From contig NC_061863.1 in the NCBI RefSeq assembly GCF_907164915.1, positions 37,297,382 through 37,361,381 on the forward strand: a stretch of 64,000 bases of DNA. The letters run 5' to 3'. The stretch is from Impatiens glandulifera. Taxonomy: Eukaryota > Streptophyta > Magnoliopsida > Ericales > Balsaminaceae. Both the position numbers and the translations under genes were made by a program. Shown in pieces: positions 22,557-33,360 of the stretch. The notes beneath the pieces are model-generated. The model made no database searches. It was not told the DNA's origin and was given only the letters and a program-made list of their open reading frames with translations. Numbering within the stretch: position 1 is the first letter of the stretch; the number at the start of each line of letters is the position of its first letter.

Positions 22557-23320
22557 TTGTTAGGTGAACTTAAACAAAAAAAAAGAGAAAATTAATTAAA
22601 AAGAAATAATTAATTAACTTAATAGAATTTGCACAACATAATTTTAATAATATGGGTTGAACAAAACTATGTTAGGTTATTTACTATTGTGCAGGTAGAG
22701 ATCTAAAGAAGACTGTCTATTCGGATGTCGTGTAACTCCTTTAGACGTGGTTAAAGGAAGCGCAGTTAGATGTGGTCTAACTCCTTTAGAAGTGGTCTAA
22801 AGGGAAGCGCATTTAGACGTGGTCTAACTCCTTTAGACGTGGTCTAAAGGAAAGCACAGTTAGACGTGGTCTAACTCCTTTAGACGTGGTCTAAAGGAAA
22901 GCATAGTTAGACGCGGTCTAACTCTTTTACACGTGGTTTAAAGGGAAGCACAGTTAGACACAGTTTAACTCCTTTAGAGGTGACCTAGAGGAAAGCGCAG
23001 TTAGACGCGGTCTAACTCCTTTAGATGTGACCTAAAGGAAAGCAAAGTTAGACGTGATCTAACTCCTTTAGACGTGGTCTAAAGAAAAGCGTAGTTAGAC
23101 GTCGTATAACTCCTTTAGACGTGGTCTAAAGGAAAGCGCAGTTAGATGTTGTCTAACTCTTTTAGATGTGGTATAAAGGAAAGCGTAGTTAGACGTCGTC
23201 TAACTCCTTTAGACATGGTCTAAGGAAAGCGCAGTTAGACGTCTCCTAACTCTTTTAGACGCGGTCTAAAAGAAAGTACAGTTAGACGTCGTCTTAGTCC
23301 TTTAGTGGATTACTAAATCT
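22557..23320 (+). repeat. Truncated copia LTR (U3 part) consisting mostly of satellite
   Basis: It starts with a possible LTR 5' end (TTGTTAGGTGAACTTAAAC near 22557). It continues through ATTGTGCAGGTAGAGATCT at about 22690, which matches TTGTGCAGGTACATCTCAAGG in the 3' LTR of element D (about 35200). It then enters a satellite. No promoter, LTR end or primer site follows, so this is a fragment. Confidence 0.5.
22710..23310. repeat. 47-bp hairpin satellite (about 13 units)
   Basis: CAGTTAGACGYGGTCTAACT recurs, with unit starts at 22763, 22810, 22857 and 22904, 47 bases apart. Each unit holds two inverted pairs: TTAGACG with CGTCTAA-like, then TTTAGACG with GTCTAAAGG. Related in design to the satellites at 15765 and 35230 but with a distinct unit length. 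Confidence 0.9.
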
Positions 23321-23700
23321 TTGAAAATTTTATGAACTATTTAATTTCAATGTCATTCATAAATTTTTAAATAATCAGCCTTGATATTACATTTGTTATG
23401 GATGTTGACATTTCTAATAGCTTTATTGCAAATAAAGCTCTAATATAACAAGTTTGTTTATAATAGGCATGGCAGAGATGCCCTACTGAAGAAATCGAAT
23501 TGATCGGTTCATGTATATATTTTGATGTTCGGTTTCGGGTTCATTTCGGGTTCGATCCAATCGGTTCGGGTACCCAATAAAAAAATAGTTATCAATTAAT
23601 TCCATCTCAAGATGGATTCGTCCAACAAAGACAAAAGTAAAACAAAATAACATTTCCAAAAATTATAATTAGATACATAAAAATATATAAATATATATAT

Positions 23701-23790
23701 TAATTGGCTAAGTGCACATCCCGCTCAATTGCGCACCTGGTCCGGTATTTACAGGTTGAAACCCGGATTGCTAGGTGGGAGGACTCTATG
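23701..23790 (+). ncRNA. tRNA-derived SINE-like fragment
   Basis: TGGCTAAGTGC (near 23705) resembles a pol III A box and GGTTGAAACCC (about 23754-23764) resembles a B box, about 45 bases apart as in tRNA-derived promoters. The middle, GCTCAATTGCGCACC, can form a short stem. No intact tRNA cloverleaf or poly(A)/T tail is seen, so a degraded SINE is more likely than a tRNA gene. Confidence 0.45.
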
Positions 23791-24239
23791 AAAATAAATG
23801 ATAAAATAATTTTCTAGATAAACGTTAATAAATCTTTCTTGATAAGGAAAACCACCTCCAACCATTTTGAGGCTTTAGGAATATGACTAGATTGATCATT
23901 CTTGAAACTAGATGGGAAATATTAGCATAAATGGAAAGACCTAAAGCTCTTGATTCAACAAAAATAGAGAGTCTTTCAAGAAACACACCGAAAAAGCGGG
24001 ATGATGTTAAGAGGTCCATGGAAAGTCTGCATAGTTGCAACCACTAGATTGACCTAAGACAATAGTTTCAGCTAGAGGCACCATACTTAATGAACGCGGA
24101 GCTGTTGCCAACAATTCGATTGATAAGACTTTAGGAATATGCATAATTCAACTACTAGGATGGTCTGCCGTGGGTAAGCACGACAAGCCTTTGGGGCAGC
24201 CCATTTAATAAAATATATAAAATATTGTTAGAATATAAT
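23791..24239. other. Unassigned stretch
   Basis: No convincing gene or element. A 71-residue minus-strand frame (23825-24040) has no recognised motif. Confidence 0.4.
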
Positions 24240-24352
24240 TGTTAGAACTTATGAAGAGTTTAATGAATAGATAAAACTAAGTTCAAATAAATATATATGT
24301 TAAACCGCTAAGTCATATCAAGTATATTAATTGGTTTAAATGTAACAAGAAT

Positions 24353-24399
24353 GTGTTGTAGTGTAGTGGTAAACACTCCTGCCTGTCACGCATGTGACC
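24353..24399 (+). pseudogene. Truncated tRNA-Asp(GTC) sequence inside an LTR
   Basis: GTTGTAGTGTAGTGG (D-arm and A box) is followed by TAAACACTCCTGCCTGTCACG, which contains the GTC anticodon in its loop, then CATGTGACC. This follows the plant tRNA-Asp order through the variable loop and stops before the T arm and acceptor 3' strand. The next bases are AAATAATATTT. It lacks a B box, so it cannot be a functional tRNA gene. Confidence 0.75.
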
Positions 24400-24499
24400 A
24401 AATAATATTTAAAGTTTTGTTATTTCAGTTAAGCTGAGCAAAATACTGAAATTTACCTATAGGCGAGATCGGCTCGACCGTGGATATCGGTTTGATAGT

Positions 24500-24645
24500 T
24501 TGACCGATAGTTCGACTTCAGCTCTATGAAAGATCGGTCAACCGACACTTAATGCTTCTGAAATGAAGATCGGTCAACCGACACATAATGCTCCTAAAGA
24601 GAAGATCGGTCAACCGATATTTAATGAAGCATGGCCGGTTAATTA
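24500..24645. repeat. GATCGGTCAACCGA repeat in the LTR of element C
   Basis: GATCGGTCAACCGACAC or a close variant appears three times, each followed by TTAATG or ATAATG and a CTTCT/CTCCT segment, with a period of about 45 bases. The GGTCAACC core is nearly palindromic. Confidence 0.75.
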
Positions 24646-25050
24646 AATACTTCGCATTAAATGAGGAGTGACTTCGGTTATAAATGAGTTCGGTTATTAA
24701 ATGAGCTCCGGTTAATTAAATTCCTTCAGCTCCGGTTATTAAATGAACTGCAAACCAAAAATATACGGCTCGATGGTTCAACCTCATGAAAAAGTAAAGC
24801 TACCATATATCTCCAACGAGCAGATCATCCAAACAATAATGAATACATTAAAGATAACGTGTTAAGACAAACATAATATTCCTTGGGAATATACAAAAGG
24901 GTTCTGAAACCAGGCATGGGGCAGGATAATGATTACCAGACCTTACCTAAGTCCACAAGTAACTTTTAAGAGGCATGCGACCACCCACTGCACATATGTC
25001 ATGTGTACAAAGACAAAGCGTGTAAGTTACCTAATCCAAACCTGCATGGC

Positions 25051-25108
25051 TGACCAATCACCGGATGAGAGAGAAATATGACCGTTGTCATATTTCTATT
25101 ATAAAAGG
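25051..25108 (+). promoter_or_regulatory. LTR promoter of element C
   Basis: CCAATCACC, then ATGACCGTTGTC, then TTATAAAAGGAGG (TATA at 25099-25107). Same order and spacing style as in LTRs A and G. Confidence 0.65.
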
Positions 25109-25420
25109 AGGAAGTTGGAGAGCAAAAGAATAAACAGATGCTCCAAGACGTGCTATCAGTTTACGAAGTTAGAGAGATAAAGAAAACTCTTGCGCGATCC
25201 TTTCACTCCTAAGAACATACTTTGAGAAATCTACAAAGTTATTGAGTGATAAGAACAAACTAAAATGTTCTGTGTATTTACATATTTGTAAAAGTGTATT
25301 ACAATACTGTGTGAGTATTGTAAAGTGAACATCGAGGAGTAAATAAGACTCGATTGTGTATTGTATTGTGTTGTTGAATATTCCTTAGTGAATATCCTTC
25401 TCACTTTTTGAGAAGAAGGG

Positions 25421-25457
25421 GGTGACGTAGGAGAGTTTGCTCTGAACATCCATAAAA
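25421..25457 (+). promoter_or_regulatory. Conserved LTR box (element C)
   Basis: GGTGACGTAGGAGAG, then CTCTGAACATCCATAAAA, matching the box in LTR A almost base for base. Confidence 0.6.
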
Positions 25458-25878
25458 TTTGTGTTATGTGTTCTTTACTTATTTTTCGTTCACCAAACCA
25501 ACCGAACTGGTTTTCCTCCAAACCAACCGAATCAGCTTTCCTTTAAACCAACTGAACCGATTTTCCCTTATTCTAACCGAACTGAATCACTACTTATTCC
25601 ACCCGAATTGAATTACTACTTAACTAACTGAACCGGTTACCTTCATTCTAACCTATTCTTCTATACACTTTTCTCCAACCGATCCGTGTGTATTGCTTCA
25701 AGCTGAAACAAATTATTTCTGTACTTTAACCCGATTCAAGAGTTTGTGACCGTTTATGTGGTGTTAAGACATGTGTTAATTCTTAACCGAATTAGTGCCA
25801 ACCGGTGTGTGTTTTTGTGTAAAGTGGTCTCCTTTAGCCGGTCCCCGGTCCCTTATCGGCGATCCCGATCCTAACAAG

Positions 25879-25890
25879 TGGTATCAAAGC
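25879..25890 (+). promoter_or_regulatory. Primer binding site (element C)
   Basis: TGGTATCAAAGC lies two bases after the LTR end CCTAACA. It differs by one base from the Met-tRNA complement seen in element B. Confidence 0.85.
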
Positions 25891-25930
25891 AGGAATCTTA
25901 ACACCCAAGCAACCCACAAAGCAAGCAAGT

Positions 25931-26460
25931 ATGACTTTCGGCGAGAAACTTTCAATGCTAGAAAGCGAAAAGTTCACTAATTGGAAGATTCGCATGCACT
26001 TGCACCTGAAAACAATGGATGACGAAATGATGTTCAACATCTCAGACGGTCCGATTAAGATCGAGAAGGAGAAAGGTGAATGGACAGCTAGGGACAGAAG
26101 GAAGAATAATCTTGACAACATAGCTAGATATGCTATATACAAAGCTTTGGACATAAACATGTTCGCAACAATCAGGTCATGATCTAATGCCAAAGATACC
26201 TGGGAGAAGCTCACTCAACTTTTTGAAAGGTCATCTAGCGACAGCTCATCAAGTGAAAGTGATGAAGGAGCGGTCAACAGTCTCATGGCCGACGACATTA
26301 AGGTAAGTGATTTCAAACCTGGCAGTACATGATCTTTCTTTCAAAATAATGAAAATGATGTGTTGAAAAATAAAATAAGTGAGATCTCATCTGAGAATGT
26401 AAAGCTCAAGAAAGAAATTACAAGCTGCAATGATTTAACTTCAAAAGATAATATTTATAA
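25931..26460 (+). pseudogene. Copia gag fragment (element C), central deletion and 3' truncation
   Basis: It starts MTFGEKLSMLESEKFTNW and continues through MHLHLKTMDDEMMFNISDG and RKNNLDNIARYAIYKAL to a TGA at 26180-26182. The frame then resumes with DTWEKLTQL and jumps directly to FERSSSDSSSSESDEGA, MADD and ISEISSENVKLKKEI. The middle of gag and the zinc knuckle are missing. The gap starts at nearly the same place as in element B's gag. Sequence after about 26460 is unrelated AT-rich DNA. Confidence 0.75.
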
Positions 26461-26872
26461 TTAATAAAAAAAACTAATTTGTAGAATATAAACTAAAAAA
26501 AATTAGTTTATATTTCTAAAGATTAATAGTTATTTATGAAATTAATTTTTATAGCAATTTAATTAATTATGATTAAAATAAATAATTTTAATTTTAATTA
26601 AATTAATCATTTGATATTATTTTGGAAAAGAAATTTATTTTTACTAATTCATTTAAGGAGTTACATATTAAAAATTAAATTGCAGAATAATGTTAACAAA
26701 ATCAAAACAACTAAATTAAAATTTTGTTGTTAAATAATATGACACATTTGTAATAATAATTAAAATTATAATAATGAATATCAAAGAATCTTGTAATTTT
26801 TTAGGGTGACTAAAAAGATTTGTAACGATGATTGATGAAGTAGAGCAAGTCGAAAAATATTTATAAAATATT
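26461..26872. other. AT-rich DNA
   Basis: Low-complexity, no feature supported. Confidence 0.5.
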
Positions 26873-27343
26873 ATGAGCAGAATGGAATTATTTCCTTTAT
26901 ACAAATTTGTCTACATGGTGAATTGGCCGGCTTCCCCACTACTAATGACGAACCCCCACGGTCATTATTCGATTAAAAAAATCTCCATTTCAGAACTGTA
27001 CATGAGATTTTCATCTCATATGGCTTCCCATTCAATTCTTTTGAAGTCATTGGATCCTTTTTCTCAGGTAGCCGATAGTAGTAGAAGCTCGTTGGCCGCT
27101 ATTCCTAACAAGGAATACCTTGTAACCTAATAGCAACATTTATTAGATGAGCGGTTAAGAACTTAACTTAATTTCTTTTGAATATCTATCCCTTGTCATA
27201 GCAAGCCTCGTCAACTCGCCAAGAAGGATAGAGATACCCGAAGATTGGTGATTAGGAATGAGGCTTCGATCGATGACATTCTAGAGTCAAGTCGACGACG
27301 AGCTCGCTCGGTCGAGGAGAATGACACCTCAAACGGAAAGAAT
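26873..27343 (+). other. Possible remnant exons of a host-like gene
   Basis: Two stretches of higher G+C stand out. The first (26873-27130) is an 85-residue open frame containing HGHYSIKKISISELYMRF, with donor-like CAG/GTAGCC near 27068. The second (about 27202-27343) is preceded by a pyrimidine-rich tract and TCATAG and followed by AAT/GTAGGC. It reads QLAKKDRDTRRLVIRNEASI and then a SSRRRARSVEEND stretch. The splice phases do not join the two simply. I do not recognise the protein. It could be a captured or decayed gene piece, or chance. Confidence 0.25.
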
Positions 27344-29048
27344 GTAGGCAGTTTTTTCTTTCCTTTCCATGCATATCTATGCGATCAAAAAAGTGAGAAA
27401 CCCGTATAAATAATGGAGGGATATCTATAAGAGGGCATCTGACTAAAATATCTTATTTGGTGACTATTTATTAGAAAGAATAAAAACAACTTCAAATCCG
27501 ACAACTTTATCTATTTTGCTGCTAAAAAAAGGACAAACATAGACTCGCGAAAATATCACTAACACAATCGGGGGATATGAGAAGCAAATAATCCTCTAAA
27601 GATTGGGTGAATTATTTAGATCACAAAAATTTGGGATAAAAAATTTGATCCGTTTAAATAAAATATTATATCAAACACCAACTCACATCTGAGTGGTGGA
27701 AATAAAAACAAAGTACCCTCCGACGCAAAAAAAAACTATTGTAGGAGGAAAGAAGTAATGTATATTCAATTTCTCTAGATATGTTTTCTAAAGAAAGTAA
27801 AGAGAAGAACACAATGTGATAGTTAAATACATAAGCATATAAATATAATTCTCCATGAATATAAGTTTAGTGGTTGTTTGATTTCTTTTCTTCTTTAGGT
27901 TGAATAAAAAAAAAGATGAATATCTTAGATTTAGATTTTATTTGATACCAAGTAATGCTCATGGTTCGATCTACATCCCACGTGAGGTCGTCCGAAAGCC
28001 AAGTTGCCCACATTGAGACCCCGACGTTCCATGGACCTGCGACCATTCTTGAAGATTTCTTCCAACACCAAAGTGGAAGCTAACAATCTCACCTTTCAAT
28101 GCATGCTAGCTTAGCCTAAATTTTAGTCCGAATCAAAAGTTATGGTTGTTTGAAATTTTAGTTAATCCAGATTAGCATGAAACTGAAATCAGAAAAGGCT
28201 TAACTTCAAACAATCATAACTCAGTCTAAACTGAACCATTTGGTCAAAGAAAGTGTTTGAAATGTATCTTGATCGGTTACCTACAAGAAAAAAATAAGCC
28301 CAATCGCGGTTGTGAAGGAGTTGAGGTCGGTTCAACTTGCTGAAATAATTGTCGGTTTTCAGGAATTCCTAATTCCTAAGTTACCATTTGTCTAAGAGGT
28401 ATATATAGGATTAACCTCATTAGATTAGGGACGGTTGATCATTAGTCTAATTGTACACTTAAGTGGATAGAGAGAGACTTAGAGCAAATCAACCAAAAGA
28501 AGAACAAACTGAAAGTGATTTTGACAAAGTCTTGATGATTCTGGAAAAATCGATTTCAGTTTCATTTTCTTTTTTGATTATGTTGTTTCAAGTTGGTTTT
28601 CTTGTTCATATGAAGTTCTAATTCATGTAAGACGTCGGTTCCATAACCGACATCAACGTTGTATTGATTCAAGAATGTTATCAATCAATTTATGTTTTAT
28701 TTATGTTGATCAATGTTTGTTTGAGTTATGTGTAATTGCTTGGTTATTCTAGCTACTAGGGTCCCTAGGATAGATATAGTCTAGATAGGAAATGTCTAGC
28801 CTTGATTTCCAGTTCTGAAGAACGCCAGATTCTTCCATGACATTCCAGGCAATCTCGTTGGTGCGCTTGAAGCTCCAAGTGATAGAGATTTCTCCCGTGT
28901 TGTTCATGGAGTCATTGTGTTGTCATAGAGAATGTTATAGATAGTAATTGTAGTCTGTATTCTCAGATCCGCAAGGGAATCATCTTTATATTTCTCTTCT
29001 TGTCATTTCCTTGTTTCGAAGTACTTATCCAAGGCGATCCTCCATCAC
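27344..29048. other. Unassigned DNA upstream of element D
   Basis: No convincing ORF. A CACGTGAGGTCG-containing patch lies at 27980-28060. A stretch from about 28280 has an ATATATAGGATTAACC TATA-like site followed by GAGAGAGACTTAGAGC and T-rich leader-like sequence, which could be an old LTR of another family. Confidence 0.35.
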
Positions 29049-29426
29049 ATAAAGTTAGCTAGAAGTTCAGAAGTAGGCAGTTGTTAAGTCATGTGGTTTC
29101 TAACTGGTTTGTGTAGTGTCTTCTATACAAATCAAAGTCTTCTAGTGTATATCCTTCATGTCGAGGAAGAATAAGTGACGTAAGAGTTTTATCTCTGAAC
29201 ATTCATAAAACTCTTTGTGTTCTTTACTTTCGGTTGATTGCACTCATTTATCTGAAGCTTCAAATCCAACAAACTGTTCTGCACTTGAACATGTTCAAGA
29301 GTTTGTGAAGATTTGCGAAGAGTTGAAACAAATCTTAATCCCTCACAAGATTAATATCGAATTAAAGTGTGTAAACTGTTCACAATAGACAGACCTTAGT
29401 CTCTATTGTCGACACTGATCCTAACA
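29049..29426 (+). repeat. 5' LTR of element D (3' part only)
   Basis: It matches the end of the 3' LTR (36310-36645): both contain GTTAGCT, TTCTAGTG(T/A)ATATCCTTCATG, the conserved box (29173-29210) and AAGAGTTTGTGAAGATTTGCG. It ends GATCCTAACA, followed by GTGGTATTAAAGC (29428-29440) as primer site. U3 and the promoter are missing. Confidence 0.7.
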
Positions 29427-29479
29427 AGTGGTATTAAAGCCCTATTTTCTATTCTCAACCATCATCAGATTCCTAAATC

Positions 29480-31208
29480 ATGTCTATGGCTGTCACCAAT
29501 AAGGTTCCAATGTTCTGTAAGTAAAACTACAACGGATAGAAAGTGAGAGTGCAAACTCATATATCTTCCACGGATGATGACATGCGGTTTGTCATCACCG
29601 ATGGTCCGATAAAGATTGAGAAGCCAAGAAGTGAATGGACTAGTGAAGATAAAAGGAAGAACAACCTCGACAACATGTCAAAAGCCTTCCTATACAATAC
29701 ATTGGATGATAACATGTTCAAAAAGATCATCACATGCCCCATTGCCAAAGAAATCTAGAGAGGCTGAATGAACTATGTGAGGGCAATGAGCAAACCAAAG
29801 AAATAAAACTCATGGTTGCCACACATCAGCTTGTTAACTTCAAGATGTGTCCTGGAGAGACGATGACTGAGTTCGATGAAAGATTCAGTAATATTGTCAA
29901 CACTCTCTCCACTCTGGGCAAGACTTACAACAATAGAGAGGTTGCGATCAAAGTCATGCGTGTGCTGCCTAGAGAGTGGGATATTAAGATGGCCATGAGG
30001 GAGTCTAAATACCTCAACAAGATAGATCTCTATGATTTGTTATCCGATCTGAAGGCCTACAAGTTTGAAATAAACTCTAGGAATGAAGAGGAGCATTCCA
30101 CATCTGTCATCTCTACCGACGCACTGTTGTGAAGACTGTTGCCGAGCAGATCAGTAGTGACACCATGACTCTCATCGTGAAGAAATTTGGAAAATTCATG
30201 AATAAAAGCAATCCTAACTCAAGTTATTCAAATAATAACAATGATGATAAGAGTAACTAAAAGGCTAACTTGAATTGTTTTAATTGTGATAAACTATGAC
30301 ACTTCAAGGCGGCATGTAGGAAGCCAAAGCTTGATGACAATAGAAATGATGACAAGAAGAACAAGAAAGAGCTGAAGGCTCTCATGGCTACTGATAACAA
30401 AGCCAAGTTGGCTCAAAGCGACTTAGATGATAAAGAAGTTACATGCTTCATGGAAGAAGAAGAATTTGAGGTATTTGACTTCTTCTCTAAAGAGTTTACA
30501 AGAGATTATTTAACTATTGCACTTAATGACAAGGTCATGGAGTACAAGAAGTTGTTAGACTCTTTCAATGAGATGAGTTCAAAGAACAAAACCGATACAC
30601 CTCTTCATCTCAAGCACTTGAACCAAAAAATTTTGAAAACAAGATGGCTGAGCTTACATCTAAGAATGAGAAGTTCAAAGAAAAGATTCAAACACTTTCT
30701 TTTGCAAACCAATGTATACTTATATGGTCAGTTCCTAGATGAGGACTGGAGATATAGTAATACAGAAGATCAATTTGCTGAGGCCTGCCAAATGCAAATT
30801 CGGTTTAGGATTTTACAATGCCAGCCCAGACCAGTCATCAAAGAAGTTAAACCCAGTGAAAGACAAACTTCAAACTATAAGCTTTATCATGGGTAGTTTA
30901 ACTAATAACAAAACAGATCCAAGCTGTGAAGATTTAACGTTAAAAGATGAGATAATTTATGTTAAGCCAACTGAAAACTAGCTAAAGCCTAGAAAGGGTG
31001 AATCTAGTAAGTCTGGAAACCAAAACCTGACAGAAAGTCAAGGGGTTTTTGACAAAAACCATCCTCTAAGGTTAACAGATCAACTGCTAATAGGAAGACG
31101 TCTTCTAAACCGAAATCCTACGCACTATTCACAAAACAACACGGGAAATCCATCAAAATAACTCAAATATGGATTCCCAAGGGACTGATTAACCGTGGAC
31201 CCAATTAA
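29480..31208 (+). pseudogene. Copia gag of element D
   Basis: It starts MSMAVTNKVPMFC at 29480. It carries DDDMRFVITDGPIKIEK, NNLDNMSKAFLYNTL, then after a frame change the central domain (LCEGNEQTKEIKLMVATHQ, GETMTEFDERFSNIVNTLS, REVAIKVMRVLPREWD). A CCHC zinc knuckle follows (CFNCDKL, stop, H, then AAC) at about 30275-30320. Then an acidic stretch, CKFGLGF and IWIPKGLINRGPN, ending at TAA 31206-31208. Several stops and at least three frame changes. Unlike B and C, the central domain is retained, so D and E show the full gag plan. Confidence 0.85.
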
Positions 31209-31282
31209 ATGTGGGTACCAAAAGCTATAAATATGTATTTTTATAGGTACAATGGGTCAGTTGCATGGAGGAATCCGGGAGC

Positions 31283-31440
31283 ATGTCAGTTAGAAGAAAA
31301 TTCGTCTAGAATATGTTCCAACAGATCAACAAGTGGTAGACGTATTCATAAAGTCACTCCCCGAGACTAAGATTTCTTACTTTATAAATATTTTGGGTCT
31401 TTTGACCTCAATTAATTTATTTCAATTATACATGCACAAA
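31283..31440 (+). pseudogene. Copia pol of element D reduced to the RNase H tail
   Basis: Just after the gag/pol spacer (ending GTCAGTTGCATGGAGGA) the sequence jumps to LEYVPTDQQVVDVFIKSLPE, the very end of RNase H. Protease, integrase, reverse transcriptase and most of RNase H have been lost in one deletion, with its junction at about 31283-31300. The tail runs to IN(I)LGLLTSIN and the purine tract CAAATTGAGAGGGAAAT at about 31437. Confidence 0.8.
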
Positions 31441-32219
31441 TTGAGAGGGAAATTTGTTGATTAAAATGGTCAAACAGACGTGTATAGACGGATGCCTTAA
31501 TTGGACTAATTAGATTAGTCATCTAAAGAAACCATATACTTAGACGAGTTGTTGCTTAAACAACTTGCAAATTAAGCTTGCTAGACGTCTATATGTAAGA
31601 TAGACGTCTAAAACATATGTAGATGTGCGTAGTTAGACGTCGTCTGAATAGATGCATGCTAGACGTTTGTAGACGAGCGTGTTTAGACGCCATCTGAACA
31701 AGACATCTACCTAGCTTAGACGAAGGCATGTGGATAGCACAAACGTCTAACTATGTGTATCCTTGACATCTCATCTTCAGACGAGTGGGATAGTTGTCCA
31801 ACGTCTAATGAGATGTCGATGTACTTTTCCCACCCATAAATTGATTTGTAATATTTTGAATAACTTGAAGACACATGTCTTTCAATATTAAAAATATGAC
31901 TAATATATCTGACGATTTATTTCTTTCCACCTTTTAATTTAATGATGAATTTTATGATGGTTTTTAAATTACGTCTTCTCTTTTAAATGATAATTTTATT
32001 AGGATCACATTTTTAAATTAAATGACAGTTTACTTTTAATGATATCTTTTATAGCCATGTGTTAGTCTTACTCTATAAGAGTAACTAACACATCCTAACA
32101 GTTTCATTATCTTCTTTGTGAGTCTGAATATTTCTTCTCTCTCTATATAGAAATCTATTGAGATTCTGAGCTGCCTACAACCATAAGTCATCTTCTACAT
32201 TCAAAATCTGAAGCTAAAA
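31441..32219 (+). other. Spacer between pol and ORF3 of element D
   Basis: It contains many TTAGACG/CGTCTAA words (31470-31810) without a regular period, then AT-rich sequence and a TATA-like CTCTCTATATAG (about 32135-32146), about 75 bases ahead of the ORF3 start. The arrangement would suit a separate promoter for ORF3, which is inference. Confidence 0.4.
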
Positions 32220-32940
32220 ATGTCCTTTATTGCTCTAAACACTCTGCAAGTAAACTTTGAGTCTGTCTCTTCTTCGACGCTTCCAGAAATGGTTACAATG
32301 TGTGAAACTAAGCTTCCGGCCTGAGGAAGTTTCTTGATGGACCTTTCCTCATTCACGAACTTGAGGTTTGTGAATTCTTTGAGTATGCAAGGATAGTAGA
32401 CAACATGATTATCCTAGAAACAATAAAAGGAGATGAAGTCTCCTTCTATAAAGACACTTTCGCTCTATTTTTCAAGCTTCCTTTGGAGGGGTTGACCGAG
32501 TTCCCCAACTCTCCCGATGATATCCTATCTGAGATGAAGAGTGTCTTCTCAGATACCTCCTTCCCTATTGAGTTTTCTATTCTCAATGACATCATTTCTA
32601 AATCTTTATTGGCTAAGGTGGCCACTAATATCTATTCCAAAAATATCTTTGAGATGACAGTGGCTATAACCAGGGGAATATCCATCAACTAGTCAAAAAT
32701 CCTCTTTGATAACTTGGTGAAGCTGATCTCTTCTCCAAGGAAGCCAATTGGGTATGCTTCTCAGCTCAGCATGCTATTCGCTCATCTCCGAGTTAATGTT
32801 GGATGTGGGGTTCACATTAAGTCTTCCAAAGTTTTGGACAGTCAAAGGGTTTATAACTACTTCTTCAAGGTAGGAAGAGTAAGGGAAAAAAGAAGTAGTT
32901 TGAGATTTCAAAGGGCTCTAAGGGTATTAGGAAATTGATC
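32220..32940 (+). pseudogene. ORF3 of element D, N-terminal domain
   Basis: The start is ATG at 32220 (MSFIALNTLQVNFESVSS). It is followed by frame-disturbed sequence equivalent to FESLKASGLRKFLDGP, then an open stretch (32405-32692) with DTFALFFKLPLEGLTEF, LNDIISKSLLAKVATN and MTVAITRGISIN. A TAG replaces the Trp codon of the VNW motif, and it continues with KILFDNLVKLISSP and SSKVLDSQRVYNYF. It ends at a stop at 32936. The long charged middle and coiled-coil tail of the A copy are absent. The position after pol and the conserved blocks define the same ORF3 as in A, B and E. Confidence 0.7.
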
Positions 32941-33193
32941 TTCCCGATGATGTCAAAAAGGGGAAAATAATCGGCCTACTATCAAGGGAGAAGATCAGGA
33001 AAAAAGGACATTAATCAAGGGAAAAGGAGAATAGGAAAGACCTATTTTAGGAAAGACCTAACTTTTGTTTGTTAATGAATAATTTTTGCTAATATATAAA
33101 ATCCAATCCTTTCTTTAGAGATGGGCTTGAATTTTTACTAATCTACCTGATCTTCTAACTAACTTTTAACATCATCAAAAAGGGGGAAATTAT
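32941..33193 (+). promoter_or_regulatory. 3' untranslated region and polypurine tract (element D)
   Basis: Remnants of an ORF3 tail give way to T-rich sequence and end in CAAAAAGGGGGAAATTAT (about 33176-33193), the plus-strand primer tract. The LTR start TGAGTCTAG follows immediately. Confidence 0.65.
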
Positions 33194-33360
33194 TGAGTCT
33201 AGTAAAATTGATTAAAATAAACCTAGGAAATAAGCTTAATTAAAACAACATTGTTTAATTGTGGGTTGACAGTATTTTGATGATGTGCAAATTAATCAAA
33301 GTAAAACTTAGTTATGCACAGGCAAAGCTGAAGAGCTTAATTTAATGTTGTAAACAAATA

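Larger units (their letters stand above)
24240..25876 (+). repeat. 5' LTR of element C
   Basis: It starts TGTTAGAACTT (24240; an alternative TGTTAGAATAT lies 14 bases earlier) and ends CCCGATCCTAACA. It contains a tRNA-Asp fragment (24353-24399), three units of AGATCGGTCAACCGACA-type repeat (about 24530-24640), a promoter (25051-25108) and the conserved box (25421-25457). At about 1.64 kb it is longer than the A LTR. Confidence 0.7.
24240..26460 (+). mobile_element. Copia element C: 5' LTR plus partial gag
   Basis: A 5' LTR (24240-25876), a Met-tRNA primer site (25879-25890) and the start of gag (25931 to about 26460) are followed directly by AT-rich unrelated sequence. Everything from the gag tail onward is missing. 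The LTR belongs to the same AACCG-rich subfamily as those at 8115 and 62881. Confidence 0.75.

Noticed and set aside
24353..24399. Functional tRNA-Asp gene
   Set aside because: The T arm, B box and 3' acceptor strand are missing, so it is listed as a fragment.
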